NCBI RefSeq assembly: GCF_907164905.1
Contig: NZ_CAJRAF010000001.1
Location: forward strand, 531,001 to 595,000
Reading direction: 5' to 3'
Source: Dyadobacter sp. CECT 9275
Lineage (GTDB): Bacteria; Bacteroidota; Bacteroidia; Cytophagales; Spirosomataceae
DNA: 64,000 nucleotides
Shown: positions 17,627-26,760 of the stretch, in pieces
Layout of the letters: every line of letters starts with the position of its first letter
How positions within the stretch are numbered: position 1 is the stretch's first letter
The notes under the pieces: generated by a model
Told to the model about the DNA's origin: nothing
The model's database searches: none
What the model saw: the letters and a program-made list of their open reading frames with translations, nothing else
Translations under genes and position numbers: made by a program

Positions 17627-19120
17627 TTAATAACCGGGATTTTGTACCAATACACCGGCGCTCAGATCAATTTCTGTCTGAGGTACCGGCCATACTTCAT
17701 TCTTATTGGCTTTCCATCCCTTTGGCCCAAAGACCTCGGTACCTCTTCCCTGACGAATCACGTCAAAATAGCGGTCAAATTCCATAGCCAGTTCATAATG
17801 GCGCTCGTTCCAGATCGCGGTGCGCAGCGCGGCTTTATCGGTAGTTGTTACTTTTGGAAGTATGGTTTTGCTTGCCCCCCTTGCGCGGGCCCGTACCATT
17901 TCCAGGGATGACAAAGCCAGTGTGCTGTTTCCAAGTTCATTCGCCGCCTCAGCGTTCATGAGCAGTACATCTGCATACCTGATAACCCGTATATTCTGTT
18001 GCGCTCCCTCATTAAAACCTGATACGAAAAGGCTGAATGGGACGTAGGATTTCTGGTTGTACATAGGGTTATCTCCGATGGAAGCTATGGCATCACCTTC
18101 CGGGGTAGTTTCACCTCTGAATATAATCGTGGCGTCTTTCCTGGGATCACCGGTTTCAAAGACGTCGGCCAATGCTTTGGTTGGAACGTTGAAACCCCAT
18201 CCGCCCCCATTTACTCCCCGCACACCCTGAACCTGAGAATATTGTGAGTTAGAAGCAGCTGCATTGGAGGGAACCAACTCGTTCTGAATCTCAAAAACAG
18301 ACTCGGATGAATTTTCGTTGGCAATACGGAACAGCTGCTCGAAATTATTAAAAAGAGAATATTGCCCCAGGGCGATTACCTGATTGGTAAGATCCAGTAC
18401 CTGCTGCCATTTGGCCTGGTACATCGATACCTTTGCATGCAGCGACATGGCAGCCCCTTTTGTTGCCCGTCCGATGTCACTTGAACCATAACTTTGCGGT
18501 AGTACAGCTGCCGCTTCCGTCAGATCTTTTTCGATAGCAGCATATACCTCGGCTTTAGGAGAACGAGGTAAATTATATTCCGATGCATCAGCAGGTAATT
18601 TAAGCCGGAGGGGAACATCTCCGAAAGCTCTTACCAGCCTGAAATAGGAATAGGCGCGGACGAATTTTGCCTCAGCCAGATATCTCGCCTTCAGCGTTTC
18701 GTCCATACTGATGCCCGGAATATTGTCCAGTACCTGGTTGGCATAATTGATGTTCTGATATTGCCCTTCCCAGAAACTGCCCAGCTGTCCGTCTCCGGAC
18801 CCAACCGAAAAGTTATCATAATCATTGAAAAAAGTTGCGTCAGACGCTGTACTTCCTTTTTCAGCGTCGTCTGACCCTATGCTTTCAACGGCAATTGCTG
18901 CGAAAGCCGTGTTATTCCAGGCCCTTAGATTAGCATACATGGCGTTTACAGCTTTGGTTGCGTCGCCTTCATTTTGCCAGAAAACTACGCCCGCCTGTTT
19001 GCCTTGAGGGTCAGTATCCAAAAAACTTTGCTCGCAGGCGGAAGGAAAGAGCAGGAGGAAAGTGAGCCCCAGATACAGTCCTGCTTGCTTAATATTGTGC
19101 TTAAGTGCTATATTTTTCAT
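17627..19120 (-). CDS. SusD/RagB-family nutrient-binding lipoprotein (second pair)
   Basis: Partner of the SusC receptor encoded just upstream. From the ATG at 19120 the lipobox Cys is residue 29 (FPSAC), then EQSFLDTDPQGKQAG, the family start. Helical TPR-like repeats follow (RYLAEAKFVRAYSYFRLVRA), and the C-terminal domain carries VIRYADVLLMNAEAANELG and NERHYELAMEFDRYFDVIRQG, ending VQNPGY. A longer frame reaching 19222 overlaps susC by 89 bases and adds a non-signal-like segment, so I reject it. The start lies 13 bases after the susC stop. It belongs to the GH144-like operon, so the ligand may be a beta-1,2-glucan fragment (inference). Confidence 0.96.
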   Translation of the reverse strand: MKNIALKHNIKQAGLYLGLTFLLLFPSACEQSFLDTDPQGKQAGVVFWQNEGDATKAVNAMYANLRAWNNTAFAAIAVESIGSDDAEKGSTASDATFFNDYDNFSVGSGDGQLGSFWEGQYQNINYANQVLDNIPGISMDETLKARYLAEAKFVRAYSYFRLVRAFGDVPLRLKLPADASEYNLPRSPKAEVYAAIEKDLTEAAAVLPQSYGSSDIGRATKGAAMSLHAKVSMYQAKWQQVLDLTNQVIALGQYSLFNNFEQLFRIANENSSESVFEIQNELVPSNAAASNSQYSQVQGVRGVNGGGWGFNVPTKALADVFETGDPRKDATIIFRGETTPEGDAIASIGDNPMYNQKSYVPFSLFVSGFNEGAQQNIRVIRYADVLLMNAEAANELGNSTLALSSLEMVRARARGASKTILPKVTTTDKAALRTAIWNERHYELAMEFDRYFDVIRQGRGTEVFGPKGWKANKNEVWPVPQTEIDLSAGVLVQNPGY

Positions 19121-19133
19121 ATTTCCGATGATC

Positions 19134-22100
19134 TTAGAAAGTAACATTGATACCAAAGTTATAAGTAGCCGATAACGGATATACGTTAGCGTCAATTCCC
19201 GCTTGGGTAGGTTTGTTTTCATTAGCTCTTACCTCTGGCGACAACCCTTTGTATTTGAAGAAGTTCAATGGATTCTGAGCATTGGCGTACAACCGAAGTT
19301 TTTTGATTCTCAGCTTATCGTTTACCGGCTGAGGGAAAGTGAATCCGATTTGTGCATTACGGACCCTGAAGTAACTTCCATTTTGCACAAAGAAGGTATT
19401 GGGAAGGTAATTGGAGCCGCCTCCGATGTTGGCAGAAGGGTAGGTGTTTGAAGTACCCTCACCATGCCAACGGTGATCATAAAAATCCTTCGAGAAGTTT
19501 TCGTTGCCATATCTCCATCCGAGGTTTGCATTGTAGATATCTACCTTGGCAACACCCTGGAAATCCAGACTCAGATCAATGTTTTTGTAATTGAAGGCAG
19601 TGTTGATACCATACGTCAGTTTAGGATTCGGATTGCCAATCACCTGCCTGTCCAATGAACTGATTGTACCGTCGGGTGTACCGTTGGTACCGCTGATATC
19701 TCTGTATTTAAAATCACCCGGTTTGGCATTGGGTTGTGCGGATTTGCTGATCTCATCCTGATTTTGGAAAATCCCGTCAACCACATATCCGTAAAAGGAA
19801 CCGATAGGCCCGCCCACCACGGTACGGGTTGCAAGCGCCCCGCTTGTGAGGCCCACACCGCCATCGTAAATTGCATTTGCCCCGGAAGTAACAGATAGTA
19901 CCTTATTATTGTTCAGCCCACCGTTCACACCAATGCTGTAATTGAAATCTTTTCCGATGTTGTCACGCCAGTTCAATACGGCTTCTATACCCTTGTTTTG
20001 AAAGGTGGCTTGGTTTCCAACAATTCTTCCGGATGCCGTGCCAAGGGAGGTCAACACGGGAATGTCAAAGATAGCTTGCTCCGTTTTCTTAAGGTAATAA
20101 TCAAGCTCAATGGTAAGTCTGTTTTTTAACAGGGCGCCTTCGATACCAATATCGGTTCCTACACCACGTTCCCAGTAGGTAGTGGGAGGGATAATGGTGT
20201 TGATACTGGCACCGGTATTCACCTGTCCGCCGAAAATAGCTGCCAGATTCCCCCCGGTGGCCACCGTAAGCGTGGATAGGTTGGAAGGGACAGATGCATT
20301 CCCGATTTTACCCCAGCTTCCTCTTATTTTTAAATTGTCGAAAATATGCTGACCAGCCATGAAAGATTCATTGCTGATTACCCAGCCTGCACCAACGGAA
20401 GGGAAGTACCCCCAGGCATTACCTCCCTGGTAAAACTTGGAGGAGCCGTCGGCCCGTAGCGAAGCATTGACCAGAAAGCGGTCATCGAAAGAATAATTTA
20501 CACGTCCGAAATAGGATGCATACGTTCCCAGGTCGCCTTCATCCGTAACGTTGCGTCCGTCGGCACTCCCCAACGTAAGGAATAAGTCACCCTCACTTTC
20601 ATAGGGAACATTAAGGGCACTGGCCGTCAGTTTGTAGGACTGGTCGCGCTGTGCAGACTGCCCCACCAACGCTGTGAAGCTGTGTTTGCCGATATCCTTT
20701 GTATAGGTCAGCGTGTTTTCGAAGATCCAGTACCTGGTTTGGGGCCGAATGAACTCTAGCTTGCTGGTTGTGTTTCGCTGTTTAAACGTGGCAATGTACT
20801 TAGGAACATAAGATCGTGTCTCGTCCTGTCCGTAACGGCCTCCAAGGCTTGTCCTGAATGTCAGTCCATTCAAAATCGTCAGTTCGGCAAAGGCATTCGC
20901 GGTCAGCAGGGTTTTCTTGGTATTCTGGTTGAAGAAGTCGATTGTGGTTTGCGGATTGAAATTGTTCCCGTCGCCAAGATTGTAGTCGGTGGGGTCCCCA
21001 TAGGTTCCGTCGGCATAATAAACCGGGACCACGGGACCTGCGGCATACAACTGACGGAAAATGCCTCCGGCCTCATCTTTAGATTTGCTGAACGAACCCG
21101 TTGCGGTGTAACCTATCTTCAGACTTTTTAACACCTGAAAATCGTTTTGCAGGCGGGCGGTGTATCTTTTGAAGTTATTTTTTTTAACGATACCATCCTG
21201 ATTCAAGTAACCCAGAGAAAAATTATAGGTAGATTTTTCTCCTCCGCCACTGATCGAAATCTGGTGGTTCGTTATCAGCGCATTTCTGAGAATCTGATGA
21301 TACCAGTCTGTCCCTTCACCAAACTGAGCCGGGTCAAGAATATTCCCTTTGCCATTAATAGCAGACAGCTCATTTACTATCGTTGCATACTCGTTCGCAT
21401 TGGCCATTTTGATCTGGTTTGTCACTTTCTGGTACCCTACATACCCATTGTAATTTACTACTGCATTACCGGCTTTTCCTTTCTTAGTCGTAATCAGTAC
21501 CACACCATTGGCCGCCCGGACGCCGTAAATAGATTGACTGGACGCATCCTTTAAGATGTTCATGCTTTCGATATCACCCGAGTTCAGAAAGCTGATATCG
21601 TCAAACCAGACCCCGTCCACCACATACAGCGGATTGGCACTGCCGTAGGCGGTACCCGCTCCCCTGATCCGAATTTGCGGAGCCTCACCGGGTTTTCCCG
21701 AGTTGCTGATCTGGACGCCCGCAACTTTCCCCTGCAGACCACTCACTGCGTTCATGGAAGGCTGTTTCGAAATCTCGTCTCCCTTAATCTGAACCACAGA
21801 TCCGGTAACATCCAGCTTGCGTTGTGTGCCATAACCCACAATAATAACCTCATTCAGTGACCTGGCATCGTCTTGTAAAATAACGTTTATGACGGTTTGT
21901 GTTCCAACAGTAATTTCCTGGGCCGTCATGCCAATCATTGAAAACACAAGTACCGACTGCGTGGATGGAGTTATAATGGAATAATTGCCGTCTACATCGG
22001 TGGGGACGCCCGTGGTGGTTCCCTTTAACAGGACACTCGCTCCCGGGAGGGCCGAGCCATCGGTGGTGGTGACTTTGCCCGTTACCGTAATTTGCTGTCC

Positions 22101-22163
22101 GTAAGATTGGAGCCCAATAACAAGGAGCAGCATTACAAACAGTGTTCGTAAAACAGTTTTCAT
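19134..22163 (-). CDS. SusC/RagA-family TonB-dependent outer-membrane receptor (second pair)
   Basis: A 1009-residue TonB-dependent oligosaccharide transporter. A signal peptide (1-22, ending SYGQQ) is followed by a carboxypeptidase-D-like regulatory domain (about 24-105, VTGKVTTTDGSALPGASV), the TonB box region (NEVIIVGYGTQ), the plug (IRIRGAGTAYG, PLYVVDGVWFDD, SIYGVRAANGVVLITTKKG) and the barrel ending GINVTF with the terminal Phe needed for BAM insertion. It is shorter than the first SusC mainly in the barrel loops. A promoter with good -33 and -7 boxes lies at 22207-22239. It leads the operon susC-susD-LamG-two hydrolases and follows a regulator gene on the same strand. Confidence 0.97.
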   Translation of the reverse strand: MKTVLRTLFVMLLLVIGLQSYGQQITVTGKVTTTDGSALPGASVLLKGTTTGVPTDVDGNYSIITPSTQSVLVFSMIGMTAQEITVGTQTVINVILQDDARSLNEVIIVGYGTQRKLDVTGSVVQIKGDEISKQPSMNAVSGLQGKVAGVQISNSGKPGEAPQIRIRGAGTAYGSANPLYVVDGVWFDDISFLNSGDIESMNILKDASSQSIYGVRAANGVVLITTKKGKAGNAVVNYNGYVGYQKVTNQIKMANANEYATIVNELSAINGKGNILDPAQFGEGTDWYHQILRNALITNHQISISGGGEKSTYNFSLGYLNQDGIVKKNNFKRYTARLQNDFQVLKSLKIGYTATGSFSKSKDEAGGIFRQLYAAGPVVPVYYADGTYGDPTDYNLGDGNNFNPQTTIDFFNQNTKKTLLTANAFAELTILNGLTFRTSLGGRYGQDETRSYVPKYIATFKQRNTTSKLEFIRPQTRYWIFENTLTYTKDIGKHSFTALVGQSAQRDQSYKLTASALNVPYESEGDLFLTLGSADGRNVTDEGDLGTYASYFGRVNYSFDDRFLVNASLRADGSSKFYQGGNAWGYFPSVGAGWVISNESFMAGQHIFDNLKIRGSWGKIGNASVPSNLSTLTVATGGNLAAIFGGQVNTGASINTIIPPTTYWERGVGTDIGIEGALLKNRLTIELDYYLKKTEQAIFDIPVLTSLGTASGRIVGNQATFQNKGIEAVLNWRDNIGKDFNYSIGVNGGLNNNKVLSVTSGANAIYDGGVGLTSGALATRTVVGGPIGSFYGYVVDGIFQNQDEISKSAQPNAKPGDFKYRDISGTNGTPDGTISSLDRQVIGNPNPKLTYGINTAFNYKNIDLSLDFQGVAKVDIYNANLGWRYGNENFSKDFYDHRWHGEGTSNTYPSANIGGGSNYLPNTFFVQNGSYFRVRNAQIGFTFPQPVNDKLRIKKLRLYANAQNPLNFFKYKGLSPEVRANENKPTQAGIDANVYPLSATYNFGINVTF

Positions 22164-22206
22164 TGATGATGATAAATTTGGTATAATTAAAAGAATTAAT
22201 TGTGCT

Positions 22207-22239
22207 CAAATATATCGTTAATAAAAGCGGGCAGTCAAA
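22207..22239 (-). promoter_or_regulatory. Bacteroidota-type promoter of the second susC operon
   Basis: On the minus strand a -33 TTTG (22236-22239) is separated by 21 bases from a -7 TATATTTG (22207-22214), matching the TTTG/TAnnTTTG consensus of the Bacteroidota primary sigma factor. The predicted start gives a leader of roughly 35-40 bases before the susC ATG at 22163. Confidence 0.65.
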
Positions 22240-22327
22240 TAAGTGACTACATCACCATTACATCAATGAGAATAATGCAATATTTAAGATTGTTTACAGG
22301 TCTTTTAATTTAAAATGTACAATCTTA

Positions 22328-25222
22328 TTAAATGTCCATCATATACTGAACCAGGTTGACATCCACAGGTAAGCCAAGTTTTTTCCTGAGGCGGTAACGT
22401 TTGATTTCCACTCCGCGGATAGAAATTCCCAGAGCGGGAGACATCTCTTTGGTCGATAGGTTCATCCGCAGGCATGCTGCAAGCCGAAGTTCAGAGGGAG
22501 AGATTGTAGGGCTGATGGCCCGGAGGCGTTTGAAAAATTCTTCATGGACTTCATTAAAATTGTCTTCGAATAAAACCCAGTCATCCTTACCGGCTACGTT
22601 ACGTTCGATACTATGCAATAACTTTTGATAGTGAATATTGGGAAGCTGATGGCCCATTTCTTCCTTTACCTGTTTCAGTTCGTCGCGTATCTCTTCCAGG
22701 ATCTCATTTTTTTTAACCACGTTGATGGCAATGTTGCTCAGTTGCTGGCTTTTGTTTTTAATTTCTTTCTGGAGATTGTCATTCTGTATCTCCATGATTT
22801 TTCGTTCGCTGCTCAGTTGCTGTTGCCTTAGTTTTTCTTCCTGCTCTGCCAGCAGTTTTTCTTTGTTCCTTTTCAGTCTTTTTTCCTGATATATCAACAG
22901 TGATAGCAAAAGCAATCCACCAGCCATCAGGAATGCGACCCTGGCATAGGAGGTCTCATACCAATAAGGTATAATTCCAAAGCGATAAGTGGTGACCGAC
23001 GGGTTTACGGAGCTCCTCAATTCAAAAGTGTACTGGCCCGACTGGAGATTGGTGTAATCTACAAAACTCTGGTCCGTCCAGTCTGACCAGTGCGCCGACA
23101 GTTCAGTCAGCCGGTATTGGAACTGAATGTTGCGTCCATAAACAGGCAGTGCAAACGAAATACGGACAGCACGTACGCGGGGCGGGAGCTCCATGCCGTT
23201 CTGTATGATGAAATCCTCGGCCGAATTCTGAAGGTTGGTGATCTTCCGGACAACCGGGCTAATCTTCGGCGCATCGTTTTTTTTATCCATTTTCCGGTTA
23301 TACAAGGCATATCCATCGTCGAGGCAGAAGAAATAATAATCTCCGGCAATGGGTATAATGGTTTCACTGTTTTTGATCAGCGAGATGTCCAGCGTGTTTT
23401 TTATATGGTTACGGTCATGGATTTCAACACGGTTGGCATAAATTTTAAACCAGTCGAAACCAAGTCCGGCGCGTACCTTGTAAGGTTCATTTTCTGTCAT
23501 AAAGGTCTTGCTCGGAACCAGTTTTCCGTGCTGGTCCGGTTCGAAAAAAGTGCTTGCCGAGCGTATCAGGACGGCTTTCTTCCATGAATTGACTTGCACG
23601 CTGAAAACGCTGGGGATATCACGGGGAGGAAGATATTCTTTCCAGACAACCGCCGAGTCGAGATTGGCGTTGAGCCTCGTGTAAAACAATCCTTTGTACG
23701 CGTGGCCCAGCCAGAATCCTCCGTTGGTATCGCTTGCGATCTGCCGGATGGGGATGGGGGCAATCCCTGTAACAGGATAAGAATAACTCCAGTGGCCTTG
23801 TCTGTCTTTTTTATAGATATGAAGACCGTTGTAAGATCCCTGAATCAGCAGTGTATCTTTTTGTTTTACAAAGGGTAGGAAAAACCAGCCGCCATTGATG
23901 GCAGATATCTGATGAATGCCATTTTTTTCAATCCGATAAGTACCGTCGTTATGTCCGCAGAGGAGCTCACCGTTTACTGTACTAAGATTCCAGGTCTGCC
24001 CTTCCAGACCGGGAACAGGCCGGAAGGGCTCAGACGAGAGCCACCTTTTTGTAAAAACCCCATTATTTGAACCTACATAAAGTTGCCCTTTCCATAGGGC
24101 GGCTGCGTAGGTTGAACCCAGCGGGTTGCCGGCCGTCTGATAGGAAAGAAGCGGGGATGTGAGGCTGATCATGTCTATGCCCTGGTCGAGCGCGGCCCAG
24201 AGATTTCCCATCCGGTCCTGCGAGAGAGCCAGTACGGTATTGTTCTGCAGGCCATTTTCTTTACTGATATGATATTTGAGCCTTCCAGACGGGTCGATAA
24301 CATAGATACCCTTCTGGATGGTACCGAAAGCGTAACTGTCGTTCTTATGAAGTACCGCTGCTTTGTTAATGATATTTCTTTTTAACTCGTCGCTTAGTGG
24401 TATATTCCAGGGAGTTATCTTGTTGCTGTCCAGCAAAAAGAGGCCGTTTTTCGTAGTACTTATCAGGATTTTGTTTTGAGGAAAGGGTAAAATACCCGTA
24501 ACGGTGGTAGCAGAAAGTACCTCGGTGCCGGCGACAGGATAGAACTGGCGGTCCTTTAACTCGTACAATCCCTTTCCGATCAGCTGGATCAGAAGCCTGC
24601 CGTTGACATAACGCATAAACATAAAGTTGAGGTTGTCGGAGGTTCTTATTTCAACGATGTTGCGACCGTCGTACCGGTAAATCCTGGAAAAGGACTGGAA
24701 GTATATGTATGCCGGAGTTTTAAGAATATGCCAGATCTCCTCTGTTTTTAAACTCTGGAATCCGGCATTTTTGCTGAGAGAAATGTATTTCAGAGGGCCC
24801 GAACTATTTTTTTTCCAATAGCCGAATTCACCGTATCCTCCTGTATAGATTCGCTGTCCGGATGAATTTATTCCGGTTTTTCCCGAATGATGGAAAGGAG
24901 TGTCGTCGCATAAGACAGTCCGGACAATCTGTCCGTCCGGCAATGGATAAAGCTTCCAGGATGCACCATCAAATTCCAGCAAACCATCAGAATTTGCGGT
25001 ATATATTAAATGATCTTTACTCTGATCGACCGCCCAGTTCTGGTTATGTGCTTTGTAGATACTGAGCGGATAATTGGTGAGTGGGGGGATTTCCTGCGCA
25101 AAAGATTGTTGAAAGAATATAAAAAAAATAAGTAAACATACCCAGGCGCATCCCTTACTACGGGAGGTAGTCTTGTTTTTAAAAGAAGTTACCCCTTGTA
25201 TAAAATTATTGGCGGAAGTCAT
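22328..25222 (-). CDS. Membrane-bound propeller/triple-tyrosine sensor with LuxR-type HTH
   Basis: A one-piece signal-to-transcription protein of 964 residues. Order: signal peptide or first membrane segment (about 26-42), a long periplasmic region with Reg_prop-like propeller repeats (for example LSQDRMGNLWAALDQGIDMI), a triple-tyrosine (Y_Y_Y) domain (about 690-740, YTNLQSGQYTFELRS), one membrane segment (about 757-776), a long charged coiled coil (about 778-870) and a C-terminal LuxR/GerE HTH (about 900-955, LSTKEMSPALGISIRGVEIK). There is no histidine kinase or receiver domain, so it is not a hybrid two-component system. It is encoded 164 bases before susC on the same strand and is the likely regulator of the GH144-like locus. 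Confidence 0.88.
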   Translation of the reverse strand: MTSANNFIQGVTSFKNKTTSRSKGCAWVCLLIFFIFFQQSFAQEIPPLTNYPLSIYKAHNQNWAVDQSKDHLIYTANSDGLLEFDGASWKLYPLPDGQIVRTVLCDDTPFHHSGKTGINSSGQRIYTGGYGEFGYWKKNSSGPLKYISLSKNAGFQSLKTEEIWHILKTPAYIYFQSFSRIYRYDGRNIVEIRTSDNLNFMFMRYVNGRLLIQLIGKGLYELKDRQFYPVAGTEVLSATTVTGILPFPQNKILISTTKNGLFLLDSNKITPWNIPLSDELKRNIINKAAVLHKNDSYAFGTIQKGIYVIDPSGRLKYHISKENGLQNNTVLALSQDRMGNLWAALDQGIDMISLTSPLLSYQTAGNPLGSTYAAALWKGQLYVGSNNGVFTKRWLSSEPFRPVPGLEGQTWNLSTVNGELLCGHNDGTYRIEKNGIHQISAINGGWFFLPFVKQKDTLLIQGSYNGLHIYKKDRQGHWSYSYPVTGIAPIPIRQIASDTNGGFWLGHAYKGLFYTRLNANLDSAVVWKEYLPPRDIPSVFSVQVNSWKKAVLIRSASTFFEPDQHGKLVPSKTFMTENEPYKVRAGLGFDWFKIYANRVEIHDRNHIKNTLDISLIKNSETIIPIAGDYYFFCLDDGYALYNRKMDKKNDAPKISPVVRKITNLQNSAEDFIIQNGMELPPRVRAVRISFALPVYGRNIQFQYRLTELSAHWSDWTDQSFVDYTNLQSGQYTFELRSSVNPSVTTYRFGIIPYWYETSYARVAFLMAGGLLLLSLLIYQEKRLKRNKEKLLAEQEEKLRQQQLSSERKIMEIQNDNLQKEIKNKSQQLSNIAINVVKKNEILEEIRDELKQVKEEMGHQLPNIHYQKLLHSIERNVAGKDDWVLFEDNFNEVHEEFFKRLRAISPTISPSELRLAACLRMNLSTKEMSPALGISIRGVEIKRYRLRKKLGLPVDVNLVQYMMDI

Positions 25223-25307
25223 CCTGGTGCTCTTTTAGTTAGGTTTTAATGCCTGATGGAGGGGTTTAGCTGGGGTTTATGTCCCGTTAACATTATAACG
25301 TTAGTTT

Positions 25308-26684
25308 ATGAAAAAAGTAATTTTTCCGTTTCTCCTCTCTGTAACTGTCGCCATGGCGCAGGTAAAGCCCGCGGACGATAATATAAAGTCTGATATCCGT
25401 TACAATCTTAATCAATCCGGTTCACATTACATCAAGGTAACATTTTTGAATCAGACCTGGCTCCGCTTCAATGATAATAACCCCGGAACTACCGTGCTGA
25501 GCGACGCTGCTTCCAGCACTTTTGATATCGGTTTACGACGTACCCGTTTGCAGCTCTTTGGGCAGCTCACCGACCGCATCTTTTTTTATACCCAGTTTGG
25601 AATGAATAATTTTAACAAGGTGAATGGGTTCCCGGGATATAATACGGCAGGAACGCCGAGTAACAGAAAGGTCGCAGCATTTTTCCACGATGCTCTTGGA
25701 GAGTATGAATTACAGCGTAAGGGCACAGGTTTTATCCGTTTCGGCGGCGGACTTACCATCGTTAACGGCCTGTCCCGTTTTTCACAGCCCAGCGTGGGTA
25801 GCATCATGACCATGGACGTCCCTGTTTTTGGGCAGGCAACGGTTGATCAGACCGACCAGTTTTCACGTAAGCTGGCCATTTACAGCAGGGGGCAGATCGG
25901 AAAAGTCAATTATCGCCTGGGTATTGCCGATCCTTTTCCCATCGAAACCAGCGGTTCTGTGCCTCCGGCGCTGGGAACCCATTCTGTTTTCGCACAGAAA
26001 AAGCACAAAATGCAGCTTGACGGATTGCTGATTTACAACATTTTTGATATTGAGGATAATACCGTTCCGGGTTATATGACAGGAACCTATCTGGGTAAAA
26101 AAAAGGTACTAAACCTGGAAGCGGGACTGATCACACAGAAAAATGCTACCTGGCGAAAGGAAGGAGCTGACACGACTTATTCGAGTATGAATTTATGGTC
26201 AGTGGCGGCATATGCTGATATGCCAGTTAACAAAGAAAAGGGCACGGCGGTGTCGGGTTACCTGGGTTATTTCTACACCGACTACGGTAAGGGATATTTG
26301 CGCTATAATGGCAGCATGAACCCGGCAACCGGAACTACGCTCCCTATTACAAGTGTCGGTGGAACACACGGGAATACCTATCCCATGTTTGGAACAGGAA
26401 GTGTGGTATATGCCCAGGCCGGATATAAACTGAAAGACGGACTACTGGGAAACCAGGGTACTTTCATGCCTTTTGTATCCGTTCAGCATGCTGATTATGA
26501 CCGTCTGAAGGATGCTATGAATCTTTATAACCTTGGGCTGAACTGGCTGATCAAAGGTCATAATGGTAAACTGACGCTCAATTATGAAAACCGTCCGGTT
26601 TACAAAGCAGGTGTTGCTACAAATGAACTGGTGAAAAACGGGAGGAAAGGTGCCTTGATATTACAGTATCAGATTTCGATATAG
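25308..26684 (+). CDS. Outer-membrane porin-like beta-barrel protein
   Basis: A signal peptide (1-17, ending TVAMAQ) precedes a 440-residue beta-rich sequence with alternating hydrophobic residues and many Tyr/Gly. Blocks such as GLRRTRLQLFGQLTDRIFFY, FIRFGGGLTIVNGLSRF and LGLNWLIKGHNGKLTLNYE resemble phosphate-selective porin O/P or related 16-18 stranded porins of Bacteroidota. It ends in YQISI, an aromatic-containing strand. It is divergent from the propeller/LuxR regulator with an 85-base gap, so the two may share regulation. Substrate is unknown. A strong hairpin terminator follows. Confidence 0.75.
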   Translation: MKKVIFPFLLSVTVAMAQVKPADDNIKSDIRYNLNQSGSHYIKVTFLNQTWLRFNDNNPGTTVLSDAASSTFDIGLRRTRLQLFGQLTDRIFFYTQFGMNNFNKVNGFPGYNTAGTPSNRKVAAFFHDALGEYELQRKGTGFIRFGGGLTIVNGLSRFSQPSVGSIMTMDVPVFGQATVDQTDQFSRKLAIYSRGQIGKVNYRLGIADPFPIETSGSVPPALGTHSVFAQKKHKMQLDGLLIYNIFDIEDNTVPGYMTGTYLGKKKVLNLEAGLITQKNATWRKEGADTTYSSMNLWSVAAYADMPVNKEKGTAVSGYLGYFYTDYGKGYLRYNGSMNPATGTTLPITSVGGTHGNTYPMFGTGSVVYAQAGYKLKDGLLGNQGTFMPFVSVQHADYDRLKDAMNLYNLGLNWLIKGHNGKLTLNYENRPVYKAGVATNELVKNGRKGALILQYQISI

Positions 26685-26696
26685 ATTTAAAAGGGT

Positions 26697-26747
26697 ATAA
26701 AAGGCAACGGGCTACACTTTGTTTCAGTGCAGCCCGTTGCCTTTTAT
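26697..26747. terminator. Strong bidirectional terminator between porin and mdh
   Basis: A near-perfect stem of about 20 bp (AAAAGGCAACGGGCT paired with AGCCCGTTGCCTTTT, then CAC/GTG after one mismatch) with a nine-base loop, flanked by A and T runs. It lies in the 76-base gap between convergent genes and can serve both. Confidence 0.9.
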
Positions 26748-26760
26748 CGTGACCGACCCG

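Noticed and set aside
17599..17655. Longer N-terminus for the LamG lipoprotein
   Set aside because: It overlaps the end of susD, and the ATG at 17598 gives a standard lipoprotein signal.
19121..19222. Longer N-terminus for the second SusD
   Set aside because: It would overlap susC by 89 bases and place a non-signal segment before a perfect lipoprotein signal that starts at 19120.
22328..25222. Classical hybrid two-component system
   Set aside because: No histidine kinase, ATPase or receiver motif is visible between the membrane segment and the HTH; the space is filled by a coiled coil.
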